Shown here piece after piece: positions 35,110-42,968 of a DNA stretch of 43,267 nt (the stretch's first letter is position 1; the number at the start of each line of letters is the position of its first letter). The stretch is taken from contig NZ_MKQS01000019.1 of the NCBI RefSeq assembly GCF_001758345.1, forward strand, positions 1-43,267, written 5' to 3'. The translations under genes and the position numbers were made by a program. Under the pieces are notes generated by a model. That model ran no database searches, was not told where the DNA came from, and saw only the letters and a program-made list of their open reading frames with translations. The stretch is from Acinetobacter towneri. GTDB taxonomy: Bacteria; Pseudomonadota; Gammaproteobacteria; Pseudomonadales; Moraxellaceae.

Positions 35110-36474
35110 ATGATGAATGCCTTAGAACGCCGCTCGACCTTTGCTTTAAGCAGTATTTTTGCATTGCGCATGTTGGGTCTGTTCATGATTATTCCTGTAT
35201 TTTCAGTGGCAGGGCAGTCATATCAATACGCAACTCCTGCACTCATTGGTCTTGCTGTTGGTGTTTATGGGCTTACCCAAGCCATTTTGCAAATTCCATT
35301 TAGCTTGATTGCAGACCGTTATAGTCGTAAGCCATTGGTGGTTTTGGGCTTATTGCTGTTTGCCTTAGGCGGTGCAATTGCAGCCATGTCCGACACCATT
35401 TATGGCGTGATTATTGGCCGTGCCATTGCTGGTGGTGGTGCGGTATCTGCTGTGGTGATGGCATTATTGGCCGATGTGACCCGTGAAGAAAACCGCATGA
35501 AAGCCATGGCGGTGATGGGTATGAGTATCGGTATGTCCTTTGTGGTGGCCTTTAGTTTAGGACCGTGGCTGACAGGTCTAGTTGGTATTTCAGGGCTGTT
35601 TTGGGTGACTACAGTAATGGGACTAGCAGCAATTCTCATGCTGTTATTGGTGCCTAAAGTCACGCGTCATCATCGCAATTTTCAGCAAGGCTATATCACT
35701 CAGTTAAAGCAAGTCCTGAAAATGGGCGATTTAAACCGTCTGCATGTATCGGTATTTACCCTACATTTATTACTTACTGCCATGTTTATTTATGTGCCTT
35801 CGCAATTAATCCAATTTGCCGATATTCCTTTGCAGCATCATGGTTGGGTGTATTTGCCATTGTTGTTGGTCAGTCTGTTCGTAGCATTTCCAAGCATTGT
35901 TTTGGCAGAAAAATATCGCAAAATGCGTGGCATTTTCCTGACTGCAATTGCAGGTATTATTTTAGGTCTGTTGGTGCTGATTTTTGGGTTTGAATCGAAG
36001 TACATCCTTTTATTGGGTTTGGGCTTATTCTTTATTGCTTTTAACGTTATGGAAGCGTTATTACCTTCGTGGTTGTCAAAGGCTGCACCAATTCAATCTA
36101 AAGCCACCGCGATGGGTGTGAATGCGAGCAGTCAGTTTTTGGGCGCATTTTTTGGTGGGATGATTGGTGGGCAATTGTTGATGCTCAACCACACCGCAAT
36201 GGGTTGGAGTATTTTGACTGCGATTGCTATAATTTGGCTGCTTGTTAGTTTTGGATTGGCGCAGCCGCGCTATCTTTCGTCTTTGGTGTTGCGCTTGCCT
36301 GAGAATAGAGAAACAGATGAATGGACTTCTCAGTTATTGGCAATTCGTGGTATTGAAGAGGTTGTGGTGATGTCTGACCAACAAGTGGCGTATGTAAAGG
36401 TTGATAAACAGCATATTGATGATGCTGCGCGACAACAATTAACGCACTTGTTTGGGAAAGAGGTAGCCATTTAA
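35110..36474 (+). CDS. yajR: MFS transporter, YajR-like with C-terminal YAM domain
   Basis: A 454-aa major facilitator transporter, the same length as E. coli YajR. Twelve transmembrane helices span about 12-385. Motif A between helices 2 and 3 is present as IADRYSRKPLVVLGL, and the antiporter-like region near helix 5 is SIGMSFVVAFSLGPWLTGLVG. After the last helix comes a soluble tail of about 65 residues (WTSQLLAIRGIEEVVVMSDQ to the end) with the alternating pattern of the ferredoxin-like YAM domain of YajR. The substrate is unknown. ssb follows 51 bp downstream, as PA4233 precedes ssb in Pseudomonas aeruginosa. ATG 35113 is an equally possible start. Confidence 0.83.
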   Translation: MMNALERRSTFALSSIFALRMLGLFMIIPVFSVAGQSYQYATPALIGLAVGVYGLTQAILQIPFSLIADRYSRKPLVVLGLLLFALGGAIAAMSDTIYGVIIGRAIAGGGAVSAVVMALLADVTREENRMKAMAVMGMSIGMSFVVAFSLGPWLTGLVGISGLFWVTTVMGLAAILMLLLVPKVTRHHRNFQQGYITQLKQVLKMGDLNRLHVSVFTLHLLLTAMFIYVPSQLIQFADIPLQHHGWVYLPLLLVSLFVAFPSIVLAEKYRKMRGIFLTAIAGIILGLLVLIFGFESKYILLLGLGLFFIAFNVMEALLPSWLSKAAPIQSKATAMGVNASSQFLGAFFGGMIGGQLLMLNHTAMGWSILTAIAIIWLLVSFGLAQPRYLSSLVLRLPENRETDEWTSQLLAIRGIEEVVVMSDQQVAYVKVDKQHIDDAARQQLTHLFGKEVAI

Positions 36475-36525
36475 GCATAACTCTTATAAAGTAAATAATA
36501 GAAACAAATAGGAAGAAAACATCTA

Positions 36526-37077
36526 ATGCGTGGTGTAAATAAAGTCATCTTAGTGGGTACTTTAGGTCGTGATCCTGAAACAAAAACTTTCCCAAATGGG
36601 GGTTCTCTCACTCAATTTTCTATCGCAACCAGTGATGTCTGGACAGACAAAAATACAGGTGAGCGTAAAGAGCAAACAGAGTGGCATCGCATTGTTTTAC
36701 ATAACCGTTTAGGCGAGATTGCACAGCAATATTTACGCAAAGGTTCTAAAGTATATATTGAAGGTTCATTGCGTACACGTCAGTGGACCGATCAAAATGG
36801 TCAAGAGCGTTACACCACTGAAATTCGTGGTGATCAAATGCAAATGCTCGATTCTTCGAACCGTGGACAATCTGACCAGCAAGATGGTGGGTTTGCTCAA
36901 CCACGTTTTAACAATAACCAAGCTCCAGCCACAGGTTATGCGAATCAAAATCAAGGCGGTTTTAACCAAAATCAGGGTGGCGGCTATGCCAACAATAACC
37001 CGAGTGGTTTTGCACCGAAGCCACAAGCTGCGCCTGCAACTGCACCAGCAGATTTAGATGATGATCTACCGTTCTAA
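36526..37077 (+). CDS. ssb: Single-stranded DNA-binding protein
   Basis: A 183-aa SSB. The OB fold occupies about 1-110 ([18 protein letters not shown], the FSIATSDVW strand, [30 protein letters not shown]), with conserved tryptophans for base stacking. A flexible G/N/Q-rich linker with repeated N-Q-G-G units spans 118-172. The acidic tip DLDDDLPF (176-183) recruits repair and replication partners. It protects single-stranded DNA in replication, recombination and repair. It is a short distance downstream of the MFS gene and has its own terminator. The ribosome binding site is AGGAAG 9 bp upstream. Confidence 0.96.
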   Translation: MRGVNKVILVGTLGRDPETKTFPNGGSLTQFSIATSDVWTDKNTGERKEQTEWHRIVLHNRLGEIAQQYLRKGSKVYIEGSLRTRQWTDQNGQERYTTEIRGDQMQMLDSSNRGQSDQQDGGFAQPRFNNNQAPATGYANQNQGGFNQNQGGGYANNNPSGFAPKPQAAPATAPADLDDDLPF

Positions 37078-37105
37078 CTTAAGTTAAAACGGCAAATCAT
37101 CCTCC

Positions 37106-37135
37106 AAACCCTTTGTTTCGACAAAGGGTTTTTTT
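37106..37135 (+). terminator. Terminator of ssb
   Basis: AAACCCTTTG pairs with CAAAGGGTTT around TTTCGA and is followed by a T-run, 29 bp past the stop codon. Confidence 0.92.
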
Positions 37136-37188
37136 ATGCAGATATACAGCAAATATCTATTTTCTCGATTAAATTTCAAACTATGATA

Positions 37189-37209
37189 GGATTATTAATT
37201 CATAAATCC
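37189..37209. promoter_or_regulatory. Possible operator upstream of ahpC
   Basis: GGATT...AATCC imperfect inverted repeat with an ATAG just before it, located 26 bp upstream of the -35 hexamer. The position and AT-rich dyad suit a LysR-type activator such as OxyR, but the match to the OxyR consensus is weak. Confidence 0.3.
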
Positions 37210-37234
37210 GATTATTTTTATAAAAAAACACTGT

Positions 37235-37263
37235 TTTACCGATTCTTTGGTTTTTCGTATTCT
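37235..37263 (+). promoter_or_regulatory. Sigma-70 promoter of ahpC
   Basis: TTTACC (37235-37240), a 17-bp spacer and TATTCT (37258-37263), 46 bp before the ahpC start. A GAGGAAT ribosome binding site follows. Confidence 0.6.
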
Positions 37264-37309
37264 AGCTACACAAGATAAGCAATCTCTGAAATGAAATGAG
37301 GAATTATCC

Positions 37310-37873
37310 ATGAGTTTAATCAATACCCAAGTCAAAGCATTTAACGCAACTGCTTACCATAATGGTCAATTTATTGACGTATCTGAGCAAGACTTTATTG
37401 GCAAATGGTCAGTGGTGTTTTTCTACCCTGCAGATTTCACTTTTGTGTGCCCAACTGAACTTGCAGATTTAGCCGATCAATATGCTGAATTCCAAAAAAT
37501 GGGTGTGGAAATTTACTCAGTTTCTACAGACACGCATTTTACCCATAAAGCGTGGCACGACACTTCAGAAGAAATCAAAAAAATTCAATATCCAATGATT
37601 GGCGACCCAACTTGGACCTTGGCTAAAAACTTTGAAGTGCTGATTGAAGCAGAAGGTTTGGCAGATCGTGGTACATTCGTGATTGACCCTGAAGGGAAAA
37701 TCCAGATTGTAGAAATCAATGCAGGCGGTATTGGTCGTGACGCGCAAGAATTGTTGCGTAAAGTGAAAGCAGCGCAATATGTGCATGCACACCCTGGCGA
37801 AGTTTGCCCTGCCAAGTGGAAAGAAAGCGATGCAACCCTAGCACCATCTATTGATTTGGTCGGTAAAATCTAA
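37310..37873 (+). CDS. ahpC: Alkyl hydroperoxide reductase subunit C (typical 2-Cys peroxiredoxin)
   Basis: A 187-aa cytoplasmic peroxidase that reduces hydrogen peroxide, organic peroxides and peroxynitrite. The peroxidatic cysteine is C47 in DFTFVCPTE, the resolving cysteine is C166 in GEVCPAKW, and the active-site arginine is R120. The length equals E. coli AhpC (187). The C-terminal YF-type tail is replaced by LVGKI but the GG(I/L)G-like motif is present as AGGIGR. Its reductase AhpF is not in the window and must be encoded elsewhere. It is a single gene with promoter and terminator visible. Confidence 0.96.
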   Translation: MSLINTQVKAFNATAYHNGQFIDVSEQDFIGKWSVVFFYPADFTFVCPTELADLADQYAEFQKMGVEIYSVSTDTHFTHKAWHDTSEEIKKIQYPMIGDPTWTLAKNFEVLIEAEGLADRGTFVIDPEGKIQIVEINAGGIGRDAQELLRKVKAAQYVHAHPGEVCPAKWKESDATLAPSIDLVGKI

Positions 37874-37895
37874 TCGAATCATTACACTCAATTTT

Positions 37896-37927
37896 AAAAA
37901 TCCAGAACTTCGTTTCTGGATTTTTTT
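37896..37927 (+). terminator. Terminator of ahpC
   Basis: AAATCCAGAA pairs with TTTCTGGATTT around CTTCG and is followed by a T-run. Confidence 0.92.
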
Positions 37928-38070
37928 ATGCTCATGATTTGTTTAACCATGTATAAGTTTCAACAAGATTATTCCATTCTTGCAATGCTGTATGCCAAAT
38001 TTGCACTAGGTTGTGGCACGTTAGCAGAATAAGATTAAAGTATCTATTCTCCTAGCAATAGGTGTAACAC

Positions 38071-38955
38071 ATGAAAAAAATAATCGGTTTATATCGCAAC
38101 CAAAACATGCATTGGGTGGGCGATGGTTTTCCCGTTAAAAATCTATTTTCTTATGACCGTTTAGGTCAGGCGATCAGTCCATTTTTACTCTTGGATTATG
38201 CAGCGCCGTATCATTTTGATGCAACTACGGCACAGCATGGTGTGGGTTCACATCCACACCGTGGTTTTGAAACGGTGACGATTGCCTATCAAGGCGAAGT
38301 GACGCATAAAGATTCAGCAGGCGGTGGTGGCACCATCAAAACAGGTGATGTGCAGTGGATGACAGCAGGTGCAGGTGTGGTGCATGAGGAGTTTCATTCC
38401 AAAGAATATGCAGCACAAGGCGGGTTGTTCGAAATGGTACAGCTTTGGGTCAATTTGCCTGCCGCAGATAAAATGACAACACCACGCTATCAAGCCATTG
38501 AATCTCAAAATATTCCGAAAATTGAGTTTGAAAATCAGGCGGGGCATTTACGCATTATTGCAGGTCAGTACGCCGAGCAATCTGGACCTGCTAGCACCTT
38601 TAGCCCTGTTAATGTTTGGGATGGGCAACTGAAAGCCGCACAGACCCAAGCGCTGCATGTACCTGTAGACCACAATACTTTATTGGTGGTATTGGCAGGT
38701 GAAGTGCGGGTCAATGGCAGTCAGCTTGTGCAAGATCATTCAGTGGTCTTGTTTGCTCAAGATGGCGAAGCGTTAATTCAGCTTGAAGCACTGCAAGATA
38801 CGCAATTTTTAGTGCTGACAGGCAAGCCACTAAATGAACCTATTCAAGGCTATGGTCCATTTGTCATGAATACCAAGCAGGAAATCATTCAAGCTTTTGA
38901 AGATTTTAATCAAGGTAAGTTCGGTGAAATTCCCGTTCAACATCAAGCGGGTTAA
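38071..38955 (+). CDS. Pirin family protein (second copy)
   Basis: A 294-aa bicupin closer to the E. coli YhhW/YhaK type than the pirin at 9538. Metal ligands are H61 and H63 in GSHPHRGFETVT, with H105 and E107 in AGVVHEEFH. The C-terminal cupin (about 170-270) lacks metal ligands, as usual. Possible roles include quercetinase-like dioxygenase activity or redox-sensitive regulation; neither can be decided from sequence. The start MKKIIGLYRN has no strong ribosome binding site but the cupin begins soon after. The gene follows ahpC by about 200 bp with a terminator between, so it is separately transcribed. Confidence 0.88.
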   Translation: MKKIIGLYRNQNMHWVGDGFPVKNLFSYDRLGQAISPFLLLDYAAPYHFDATTAQHGVGSHPHRGFETVTIAYQGEVTHKDSAGGGGTIKTGDVQWMTAGAGVVHEEFHSKEYAAQGGLFEMVQLWVNLPAADKMTTPRYQAIESQNIPKIEFENQAGHLRIIAGQYAEQSGPASTFSPVNVWDGQLKAAQTQALHVPVDHNTLLVVLAGEVRVNGSQLVQDHSVVLFAQDGEALIQLEALQDTQFLVLTGKPLNEPIQGYGPFVMNTKQEIIQAFEDFNQGKFGEIPVQHQAG

Positions 38956-38978
38956 GTTTTAAAAAATCTTAGCCAAAA

Positions 38979-39013
38979 AAAAGCCTCATGTCGATGTTCC
39001 GACAGAGGCTTTT
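38979..39013 (+). terminator. Terminator of the second pirin gene
   Basis: AAAGCCTC-ATGTCG pairs with CGACA-GAGGCTTTT around a short loop, giving an interrupted but long stem 24 bp past the stop codon. Confidence 0.8.
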
Positions 39014-39377
39014 GTTATTTTGGCGCTGTCAAATTTCTAGTTTTAGCGGATTGATCATATTCTTTATGATAATTATCTGTGATTTAGTTATTAATTATGT
39101 GCCTACTATCATAGCGTTTAGAGATTTATTTGTAAAACAAAAATTATAAAAATGGTTAATTTATCTATATGGTTTAGAACACTATTTATGGAATTAAAGA
39201 AATAATATGAATAAATTCTAAGGCTTATTTAAGCATCTTCTGATTGTTAGAAAATGTAATCATATTGCCAATACTCTTTGTGTTGTTTCTCTGTGAAAAG
39301 TACTCAATCTGGTAGTTTTTAATAGCTCATTTTCCTTAGGCATGGTTCATAATTTCATAAAGTATGTAAAAAGATGG
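39014..39377. other. AT-rich intergenic region, no gene seen
   Basis: About 360 bp. No frame is convincing. It contains the short palindrome GATAATTATC (39068-39077) and presumably the promoter of the FAD-oxidoreductase gene. Confidence 0.4.
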
Positions 39378-40685
39378 ATGATCGGTTTGGATATCGCAGT
39401 GATCGGTAGTGGTATGGCTGGACTGGCTACCGCAAGAATTCTTAAAGATGCAGGGCATAACATTACAATTTTTGAGGCGCTGCCTGGTCGTGGAATGGAC
39501 AGTCATAGCATCGAATTTGAAGATGGTTTAATTGATGCGCCGTTACGGGTCATGAATCCACATTTGTGGAAAAACACCCTCAGCTTGGCCACACATTTAG
39601 GCATTAAAACTTATCCTGTGCGTACTTATATGGCGTGCAGTTGGTTATTTGAAGATCGTACCGAAACTTGGCTGACCACAAGCCGTACCCGTATTGGTAA
39701 TTTTCCCATCATTAACAACCGTAAAGGAATCCAGCAATACGGTTGGCGTTTAGTGAAAGGCATGTTGCAGTTAAAAACGGCCATTGCTAAATTTTTTAAA
39801 TCCAAGAACCAAGACATCACCCTTGCGGAATTTATCAACCGCAACGAGATTGAAGAAGTGTTTTGGCATGGTGCAGTGATGCCAGTGCTTTATACCATTT
39901 GTACTTGTGATCCTAAGACCATTGGCGAATGGCCAGCAAAACCATTATTGGTGTTTTTACGCCAATTAACTGATGGTGATGCGTTATTGCGTTTACAAGG
40001 TGGCACGCCCGCATTAGTTGATAAGTTGATTGAAGGCATTAATATTGAAAGTGGTGCAGCGATCACTCGCGTTCATCAAAAAGAAGATGGTGTGGTTGTT
40101 GAAAATTCTGCAGGTCAGTCGCAAACATTTGACCGTGTGGTAATTGCAACGCCAACCACTAAAGTTCAAGAATTCTTAGATAATCAACAATTTTCTGAAG
40201 ATATTGAATTGCTTAAACAATTTAAATTCGAGCAGGGTGATTTGGTGATTCACACCGATCAAACGGTGATGCCGCCAAAACGTAAAGACTGGTCAGTTTT
40301 AAGTTATATGATGGATCGTAAATTTACCCGTCAGCAATTTACGGTATGGCTTAACTCGATTGAACCAACGTTGGTCGGCAAATCTCCAGTGTTCCAAACA
40401 TGGCGTCCAGTCACACCAATTGATCCGAAAAAGATCATTTCAACGGTGACTTTAACCCGCGCTGTAGTGGATTCAAAGACAGTGGCATTAAACAAAGAGT
40501 TGCAGCAACGGCATCATCAAGACAATCGTAAAGTGTTCTTCTGTGGTTCATGGTCGTGTGATGGTTTGCCTATTTTAGAATCTGCAGTGACCTCAGCCAT
40601 GCATATTGCAGAAATTTTTGGTGCGCCATTACCGTTTATTGATTTAAAACCACAAGTTGAGGTTGCGCCACAATTAGGTTATTAA
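39378..40685 (+). CDS. FAD-dependent oxidoreductase (amine-oxidase/CrtI-like fold)
   Basis: A protein of about 435 aa with an N-terminal Rossmann FAD site (IAVIGSGMAGLATARIL, GxGxxG at about 9-17, then the acidic E of FEALPGRGMDS at the end of strand 2). The last part (KVFFCGSWSCDGLPILESAVTSAMHIAEI) is the second FAD-contact motif of amine-oxidase/phytoene-desaturase-type flavoproteins. The substrate domain has a cysteine-containing stretch (LYTICTCDPKT). The substrate is unknown. A methyltransferase gene follows after 35 bp, so the two probably act in one pathway, possibly on a lipid or small amine. ATG 39378 gives the standard start; ATG 39342 would add 12 residues. Confidence 0.8.
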   Translation: MIGLDIAVIGSGMAGLATARILKDAGHNITIFEALPGRGMDSHSIEFEDGLIDAPLRVMNPHLWKNTLSLATHLGIKTYPVRTYMACSWLFEDRTETWLTTSRTRIGNFPIINNRKGIQQYGWRLVKGMLQLKTAIAKFFKSKNQDITLAEFINRNEIEEVFWHGAVMPVLYTICTCDPKTIGEWPAKPLLVFLRQLTDGDALLRLQGGTPALVDKLIEGINIESGAAITRVHQKEDGVVVENSAGQSQTFDRVVIATPTTKVQEFLDNQQFSEDIELLKQFKFEQGDLVIHTDQTVMPPKRKDWSVLSYMMDRKFTRQQFTVWLNSIEPTLVGKSPVFQTWRPVTPIDPKKIISTVTLTRAVVDSKTVALNKELQQRHHQDNRKVFFCGSWSCDGLPILESAVTSAMHIAEIFGAPLPFIDLKPQVEVAPQLGY

Positions 40686-40720
40686 GTCTATTCATCTTTA
40701 CTGAATTAGACTGAGTCAGC

Positions 40721-41551
40721 ATGAAATGGCAACAGGTGATACGCTCGCACTTTCCAAAACATAAATATGCCATTCATGCGGCATATTTGGGAGATGATTC
40801 TGCGTTGCCGTGGAGCAATCTAGGTTATTGGTCAGATGCAGTGGGATATGATTATCCTGCTGCATGTCAAAATTTAGCCGCGCATTTGGCCGCAGCAGTC
40901 CGTTTAAATTCAAAAGACGCTGTGTTGGATTTAGGCTGTGGGCAAGGTGCTAGTCTTAAATACTGGTTAGAACACTATCAAGTACAACAGCTTGAGGCTA
41001 TTGAGCTACAAGATCATCATGTGCAGTGGATTCGACAACATTTAAATTCAAATATTAAAATTCACGCTGCTTCATTTTTAAATTTACAAGCACTTTTTCC
41101 ACAACCCCGTTTTGATGTGGTGTTTTGTATCGATGCGGCATATCACAGTCATTTGAATTCCTTTTTAAGTCAGGTGAGTGCAGTTTTGAATTCAAATGGA
41201 CGCATGGGCTTTCATTATTTAATTTGGGCAGAGCAAGCGCCAACGCATGTATTCAAACAGCTGCAATATCGTGCCTTATTAAAATCTGCCGATGTCAATT
41301 TTAAAGATCTAATGTCTGAAAGTCAGCTTCGGGCAGTCTTAGCACAGTTTGAATTTAAACAGATTCAAGTGGAAGATTTATCGGCCCAGGTGCTAGCAGG
41401 TTTTGCTGATTATGTGAATCAGCATCTCAGGCATCGAGTGCAAAGGCGAGATGTAGACTGGTTTAAAATTGCTATGACCGCACGTTTATGTGCCAAGCTC
41501 TATACAGATGGCTGGATTAAATATGTTCAGGTGAGTGCGGAAAAATCTTAA
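40721..41551 (+). CDS. Class I SAM-dependent methyltransferase
   Basis: A 276-aa protein with motif I VLDLGCGQGASLKYW (68-82), an acidic loop (EAIELQDHHVQWI) for the SAM ribose, motif IV-like FDVVFCIDAAYHS (about 130-142), and the NGRMGFHYLIWAE strand. The N-terminal NLGYWSDAVGYDYPAACQNLA resembles the region before motif I in small-molecule and fatty-acid methyltransferases such as tocopherol or cyclopropane synthase relatives. The acceptor is unknown. The gene is in an apparent operon with the flavoprotein 35 bp upstream. It ends overlapping a broken gene fragment on the other strand. Confidence 0.8.
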   Translation: MKWQQVIRSHFPKHKYAIHAAYLGDDSALPWSNLGYWSDAVGYDYPAACQNLAAHLAAAVRLNSKDAVLDLGCGQGASLKYWLEHYQVQQLEAIELQDHHVQWIRQHLNSNIKIHAASFLNLQALFPQPRFDVVFCIDAAYHSHLNSFLSQVSAVLNSNGRMGFHYLIWAEQAPTHVFKQLQYRALLKSADVNFKDLMSESQLRAVLAQFEFKQIQVEDLSAQVLAGFADYVNQHLRHRVQRRDVDWFKIAMTARLCAKLYTDGWIKYVQVSAEKS

Positions 41552-41720
41552 TCAATCGTAATCGGCTGATAGATGATGAAGTTTTCGGTGTTTGGGTTTC
41601 TATGATTGGTTTTAAATCTCAGCTACCACACGAAACTGCTTTAGTAAAATTTTTTCGCCAAAAGTCAATTGATCTCTGACATAAGCCACGGCTTTGTCAT
41701 CAAAAAAGAATATGATCGTG
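41548..41720 (-). pseudogene. C-terminal remnant of an unidentified gene, frameshifted
   Basis: Two minus-strand frames read as protein but are out of phase. Frame one (about 41720-41612) reads VTIIFFFDDKAVAYVRDQ then LTFGEKILLKQFRVVAEI and a stop. Frame two (about 41616-41548) continues with FKTNHRNPNTENFIIYQP and a stop. One indel near 41615 would join them. Upstream of 41720 the frame is closed by stops in AT-rich DNA, so the N-terminal part is lost. I do not recognise the family. The final codons overlap the methyltransferase stop codon. Confidence 0.45.
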
Positions 41721-41970
41721 ACTTTTTATAATTGTGGACGGATTTGTTGTACAAACAACTAACACTATGATTAATTATATTTATTTTAACTTAAATTTAT
41801 ATAAAAATTTAAAAATCAATATTTTATGCAACAAAGTCAATTATAAAATACATTTTACAAGCTAAAAATCACAATCCTGTATTGCGGTTTAAGTTTTGCA
41901 GATAGATCGATGTCCTGAATAATTTTGGCTATTCGGGCAGAATGAGTGAGATAAAATATACGTATATAAA
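41721..41970. other. AT-rich intergenic stretch, no gene seen
   Basis: About 250 bp of very AT-rich DNA between the gene remnant and the tRNA-Thr terminator. No frame, repeat or RNA gene is supported. Confidence 0.4.
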
Positions 41971-42004
41971 CAAAAAACCTCATAAATTAGAAACTTATGA
42001 GGTT
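41971..42004 (-). terminator. Terminator of tRNA-Thr
   Basis: On the minus strand AACCTCATAA pairs with TTATGAGGTT around a short loop and is followed by six T, immediately past the tRNA 3' end. Confidence 0.85.
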
Positions 42005-42009
42005 GAATA

Positions 42010-42085
<76 letters not shown>

Positions 42086-42097
42086 GTTGTGTAAAGA

Positions 42098-42125
42098 ATT
42101 TTACAGAATTTTTACCTGTGCGCAA
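42098..42125 (-). promoter_or_regulatory. Probable promoter of tRNA-Thr
   Basis: On the minus strand TTGCGC (42120-42125), a 16-bp spacer and TAAAAT (42098-42103), ending 13 bp before the tRNA 5' end. Confidence 0.5.
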
Positions 42126-42227
42126 GCCAAAAAGTAACCGTTTAATGCAAGGCATAGCGTTTTTGCAGAGTTTATATGCAGTGTTTTGCATATTACAAAT
42201 GAGGAAATTACACAGAAGGTTTAGGAA

Positions 42228-42250
42228 ATGAGCCCAGCGAGTGGGCTCAA
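42228..42250. terminator. Hairpin downstream of the small hypothetical gene
   Basis: TGAGCCCA pairs with TGGGCTCA around GCGAG. No clear T-run follows, so it may be a weak terminator or a 3' stem for the minus-strand gene ending at 42288. Confidence 0.35.
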
Positions 42251-42287
42251 GGAAGAAAATAACTTGAAGTAAAGTGTGAAAAAGCGA

Positions 42288-42515
42288 TTATTTACTTCTT
42301 AAGATGCGGTCTAAATCTTGTGCACATTCCTCTAAGGTAAAGGCCATATCCAGTTGCATTTGTGGTTTAAGTTCATTTGCGAGCGTTCTCCATTGTTCAA
42401 TTAGGCGAATGGCTTTTTGAATCTTATGTTTGTTGATGTCTTTGGCGATGGTAGGCGTGTATCCTCCACGTTTAGCATTTTTAATTTGTTTGACATAATT
42501 TTGGCTGTTATTCAT
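42288..42515 (-). CDS. Small conserved-looking hypothetical protein (75 aa)
   Basis: A 75-aa soluble protein. The N-terminal part is basic (NYVKQIKNAKRGGYTPTI) and the rest is predicted as two amphipathic helices (KDINKHKIQKAIRLIEQWRTLANEL and LDMAFTLEECAQDLDRILR). A good ribosome binding site, GGGAG, precedes ATG 42515; the frame extends upstream to 42557 without one. The helical, charged character could suit a nucleic-acid or protein-binding adaptor, but I do not recognise the family. Confidence 0.6.
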   Translation of the reverse strand: MNNSQNYVKQIKNAKRGGYTPTIAKDINKHKIQKAIRLIEQWRTLANELKPQMQLDMAFTLEECAQDLDRILRSK

Positions 42516-42968
42516 GTTCGCTCCCGAATAGCAGTTATATATGTAAGGCATTTGCATGCTTTTATTATGCTAAAACTTAATGATGACCCTTTTATGTAGA
42601 AAGCAGAGATGACCAAGTAAAATAAAAAAAGTTTGATAAAAAACAATAAATTTCTTCACATCCCCTTTTTTGACGTTACAACTCAGTTGTAGCATAGTGG
42701 TTAAAGATTGTCTTTATTGCAGAGTAACGTAATGTGTCATGTTTGTTGATTTATCATCAATAGTTAGAGAGAGGATCATCAAAATCACTGCTTAACAAGC
42801 TGATAAATGCAAATTCCATTTATTGCTTTATTCATTTTACGCTCTAGATAATTGCCAAGTTAGATAGCGCCACGATAAAAATAGCAACGAGCATAACCAT
42901 GCAAAGTTCACTCTTTGCTGTATTGGCTTGGGTGCACAAAGATTGGAAAGGCAAAGCACCCCGAATTC
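42516..42968. other. Intergenic region beside the IS256 element
   Basis: About 450 bp without a convincing gene. It contains the palindrome TACAACTCAGTTGTA (about 42676-42690). The last 125 bp hold a minus-strand frame ending at 42844 whose final part is hydrophobic (MVMLVAIFIVALSNLAII) and which is closed by a stop at the IS junction. It may be the tail of a gene broken by the insertion. Confidence 0.4.

Noticed and set aside
39060-39085. Fur box around GATAATTATC
   Set aside because: The match to the 19-bp Fur consensus is only partial and the AT-rich background makes such palindromes likely by chance.
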